64,000 bases of DNA. Origin: Talpa occidentalis (Eukaryota > Chordata > Mammalia > Eulipotyphla > Talpidae). The DNA lies in contig NW_023602073.1 in the NCBI RefSeq assembly GCF_014898055.3, positions 86,470,678 through 86,534,677 of the forward strand. The letters are read 5' to 3'. How positions within the stretch are numbered: the first letter of the stretch is position 1; each line of letters starts with the position of its first letter. The translations under genes and the position numbers were made by a program. Positions 61,386 to 64,000 of this stretch are shown piece after piece. Below the pieces are notes generated by a model, which was not told the origin of the DNA, made no database searches, and was given only the letters and a program-made list of their open reading frames with translations.

Positions 61386-62666
61386 AAAGTTTATTTCTAG
61401 AGAATTGAATGGAGTACTACCTTCAGGTCTTAAACTTATGTATCTGTGCAGTATAATTGTCTTCATTTTATGTATCTTATCATTTCTAGAAGGACTTCCA
61501 TTTCACCTTACCTTAGTTTACATTGGGTAAGCTTGGTCAAATCAGGTTTCCCTTATAAATTTAAGTTTAAATGTATAAGTAAATTTAAGACTCCTCAACA
61601 AAGTCCAGGTATCCTGAGCTAATTCCAGGTCATTAGCACTCCCTTTCTGGAGCTGGGACTCAGTTCTGGGACCCTCAGGAGGGAGGGCAAGAGGTCACAT
61701 AGCCATCATCCTTCAATACTACCAATCTCTGAGGTTTACACTGTGGTCTCTGGTCTCAGTTGTCAATTTTCTCAGGTTGCTAATCCAAATGGGTCACAGT
61801 TCTGTCCTTATGTCCAACCCTGTCTCAGCAATCCCTTGTCTTCTAAGGGTTAGGGGGGAAATCAAGACATTCTTATAGAATTGTAGATACTGAAGCGGTC
61901 TCATGTTCTCTCCAACTGGACTTAGTAATTTTTACTCTGTTTTTCCTGAATTATTGGAGGAAGAACCACAAGTTCTGCTGTGCTTGTTGCTGTAGACTGG
62001 ATTGTGTCCCCCCACCCCAGCTATTCTCTATATTGGATACTTTGGAGGGGTTCCCATGCCAGGCCACTACATAGGTCCCAGCCTAATCTATCAAAGGTTG
62101 CAAACTAGACACATTAGAGACTAAATAGCCAAGAGATGGATTCTGTCTTTTATAAATTTGAATCAACATTGAAAAACTGGAAGATCTTACTAAAATTAGA
62201 GTTCTATCTTTTCTAGGAAATCAAAATTGGCAACATTGGTCCCAAAATCTAAAATAGAATCAATCACCCTGAACTGAATTGTGACTTTCTCTGATAGAGC
62301 ATGCTCCCTCCAGCCCTGCTGTCCCTACCACTCATGGAATGTGTGCTAAAGAACTCAGTCTGCTTTATTCAGTTGTTGTCTGCTGCTACCCGGGCATTTG
62401 AGCTTGAGACCTTAGTGACCTTTGTCCAGGACAGCTGACTTCTGACCTAACTGGTTGTGACCAGAAGTTCACAGAGTCATAAAATAGAAAGAATGACAGT
62501 CATGTGAAATAAGTTGCCTCTATTTCTCTCAAACAGGCCTCTTCAGTGAATCAGATACTGGTTTCAGGAATTGTCTGGCTATTTCCTGAAGCCTTTCTGA
62601 AAGAGAACAACTTAATGATTGGTTCATACCTAAAGAGGTTTTGACCATCTGACCACTTACCACTAC

Positions 62667-62965
62667 TGGTTTCTCACTCTTTTTTTAAAATTAATTTATT
62701 TATGCATAGAAGAACTGGGTGTAGGTCAGCAGTGCAGGGGTGGGTATGTGTGGAAGTATTCACCAGAGACAGATTGGGGAGCAGAACTGTGGAATCTACT
62801 GAAATAAACTGATGAGGGGAGCATCAGGGGAGACAGGAGAGCTCTACCTTGCCATGTAGGTTAGCTCCCTGGTCTGGGATTGAACTATCTCAGTAGCTGG
62901 TGATGGCTTGACAATGCTGAGACTTTAACCCCAGCACCACCTGGGAGGCCCTGGCTTCTCACTCT
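62667..62965 (-). mobile_element. tRNA-derived SINE, head type B, with 14-bp TSD
   Basis: A minus-oriented SINE at about 62681-62951; the head reads gggcctcccaggtggtgctg from the right. Flanks are tggtttctcactct at 62667-62680 and tggcttctcactct at 62952-62965 (one mismatch). The head has the type-B gtctcagcattgtcaagcc region. Confidence 0.9.
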
Positions 62966-63135
62966 CAGCTCTCATATTTGAATTCCAAATATCAAACTCA
63001 TTTTCCTCCTTTGACTTTTCCAGAATAAGGGGTATCAAATATCAGAATTGATGCCTTCCGATGTGTTACAAAAATCTTAAACAATAAAATATTCCTTGCT
63101 CATTACCTCTCAAACCCTCTTTTTAAATACTTCTT

Positions 63136-63444
63136 TCTTGTGACTAGTTTTTTTTTTAAGATTTTATTCATTTATTTTTGCATATATGAACTGGGGTATA
63201 GGCCAGAGGTGCGAGGGGGTGGGGAGACAGTGGCGAGAGGATTTACCAGAAATAGCTTGGGGAGCAGAACAGACAAATCTACTGAAATACACTGCTGAGG
63301 GGAGCAGCAGGTGAGACAGGAGAGGTCTGTTGCACCATATGTGGGTTAGCTCCCTGGCCAGGGATCAAACTCAGGCCATCATGGTGATAGTGCTGAGACT
63401 TAGCCCCTAGGCCACTAGGGAGGCCCTCTTGTGACTAGTTTTTT
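63136..63444 (-). mobile_element. tRNA-derived SINE, head type B, with 18-bp TSD
   Basis: A minus-oriented SINE at about 63154-63426. Its head, read from the right, is gggcctccctagtggcctag followed by the type-B gtctcagcactatcaccatg. Flanks are tcttgtgactagtttttt at 63136-63153 and 63427-63444, the T-run part being shared with the tail. Confidence 0.92.
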
Positions 63445-63455
63445 AATTTATTATT

Positions 63456-63984
63456 ACTATCCCATCCTTTTTTTAAATTAATATTTTATTTCATATAATT
63501 CTTACATCATTTTTCATTTTTGCACAATGTATGCATTATCATTTTGGTTATATTCCCCATACAATTGCACCCTCCCTTATTTTGACCCTAGTCCTTCCTT
63601 TCCCGTTCCCTGCCCCCCCCCATAGTGTGTCTCTGGTTTATAGTTGCTTGTTGATTTTGATTTTTACTTTGTATTAATTAGTCTTTTTCCTGGTCCCTTA
63701 TTTAGGAACCAACTAAATTCCTGCTATGAGTGAGGCCATCCAGCCATCCGGTATTTTTCTTTTTCTTTCTGACTTATTTCTCTGAGCATGATCCCTTCTA
63801 GCTCCATCCATGTTGCTGCAAACTGCATGTGTTTATCTTTTTTGATTGCTGAGTAATATTCCATTGTGTATATGTACCACATCTTCTTCGTCCAGTCATC
63901 TGTTTATGGGCATTTGGGTTGTTTCCATAGCTTAGCTATTGTAAATAGTACTTCTATAAACATAGGGACTATCCCATCCTTTTT
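63456..63984 (-). mobile_element. 5'-truncated L1, no inversion, with 17-bp TSD
   Basis: The L1 (63473-63967) lies in minus orientation. It shows the A tail complement at left, then the terminal ttccccatacaattgcac block, the G-rich run complement and ccatagtgtgtctctggttt, and then the end of ORF2 (tagctccatccatgttgctg). Flanks actatcccatccttttt lie at 63456-63472 and 63968-63984. Same L1 family as 24275-24427 and 60247-61369. Confidence 0.92.
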
Positions 63985-64000
63985 AATAAAATCAGAGTCC

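Larger units (their letters stand above)
34116..64000 (-). other. FILIP1: FILIP1 intron upstream of the large exon (partial)
   Basis: From the acceptor at 34116 to the end of the window is intron, at least 29.9 kb. I looked for the preceding coding exons (the segment containing LLEQERER and the N-terminal cortactin-binding-protein-2-like region) and did not find them. The intron is filled with repeats itemised separately. Stretches with nothing assigned include 36432-38280, 41561-42880, 46781-48480, 48700-50860, 51900-53540, 55701-58700, 58760-59870 and 61386-62660. Confidence 0.9.

Noticed and set aside
60810..61400. A 196-codon open frame that looks like a gene
   Set aside because: It is the inverted upstream half of the truncated L1 ORF2, running out into flanking DNA at both ends. 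It is not a host gene.
34116..64000. Missing upstream FILIP1 coding exons inside the window
   Set aside because: I searched the minus strand by eye for the segments preceding the large exon and found none. They most likely lie beyond the window, as expected for a gene with very long introns.
1..64000. CRISPR arrays, operons, ribosome binding sites, prophage or bacterial mobile elements
   Set aside because: The window is mammalian nuclear DNA; no evenly spaced short repeats or prokaryotic gene structure are present.

Overview
The window is nuclear DNA of a placental mammal. It is AT-rich, has long stretches without genes, GT-AG introns, one CpG island, and a dense load of LINE, SINE, MIR and L2 repeats. 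Two genes are recognisable, both read on the minus strand: TMEM30A and FILIP1. They are neighbours on human chromosome 6q14, so the window is the conserved TMEM30A-FILIP1 interval. The young SINEs are tRNA-derived (A-box/B-box head, AAATAAATAAATCTTT-type tail). They are not primate Alu, rodent B1/B2, or the carnivore, horse, cetartiodactyl or vespertilionid-bat SINEs I know. A laurasiatherian, possibly a bat of the rhinolophoid branch, is my best guess, but the species cannot be fixed from sequence alone.

Layout from left to right. 1-1550 is TMEM30A intron 1. 1551-1787 is TMEM30A coding exon 1 (79 codons, phase-0 donor). About 1430-2345 is its CpG-island promoter, with paired NRF-1-like sites and an RFX-like site; a SINE abuts its upstream edge. 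About 2.7-27.5 kb is the intergenic space, holding SINEs, MIR and L2 fragments, an L1 3' end and probable solo LTR material, with no recognisable gene. About 27.55-28.15 kb is the FILIP1 3' UTR, with a supported poly(A) signal. 28155-28358 is the last FILIP1 exon (67 codons plus stop). 31310-34115 is the giant FILIP1 exon (935 complete codons). Everything from 34116 to the end is the upstream FILIP1 intron; the exons for roughly the first 211 residues lie outside the window.

TMEM30A is the beta subunit of P4-ATPase lipid flippases. FILIP1 is a coiled-coil regulator of filamins in migrating neurons and in muscle. Nothing in the sequence links their functions; they are simply neighbours transcribed in the same direction.

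I found no new multi-gene system. The points most worth following up are: (i) a possible internal, muscle-type promoter and first exon for FILIP1 in the big intron near 51.2-51.4 kb; (ii) a 117-bp retrocopy of an mRNA 3' end inserted in one of two related repeats, so the other copy shows the empty site; (iii) a twin-primed, inverted L1 with a perfect 16-bp target-site duplication; (iv) two different tRNA-like heads sharing one SINE body; (v) internal repeats in the FILIP1 coiled coil. Repeat family names are from memory of the consensus sequences and their boundaries are approximate unless a target-site duplication is quoted.
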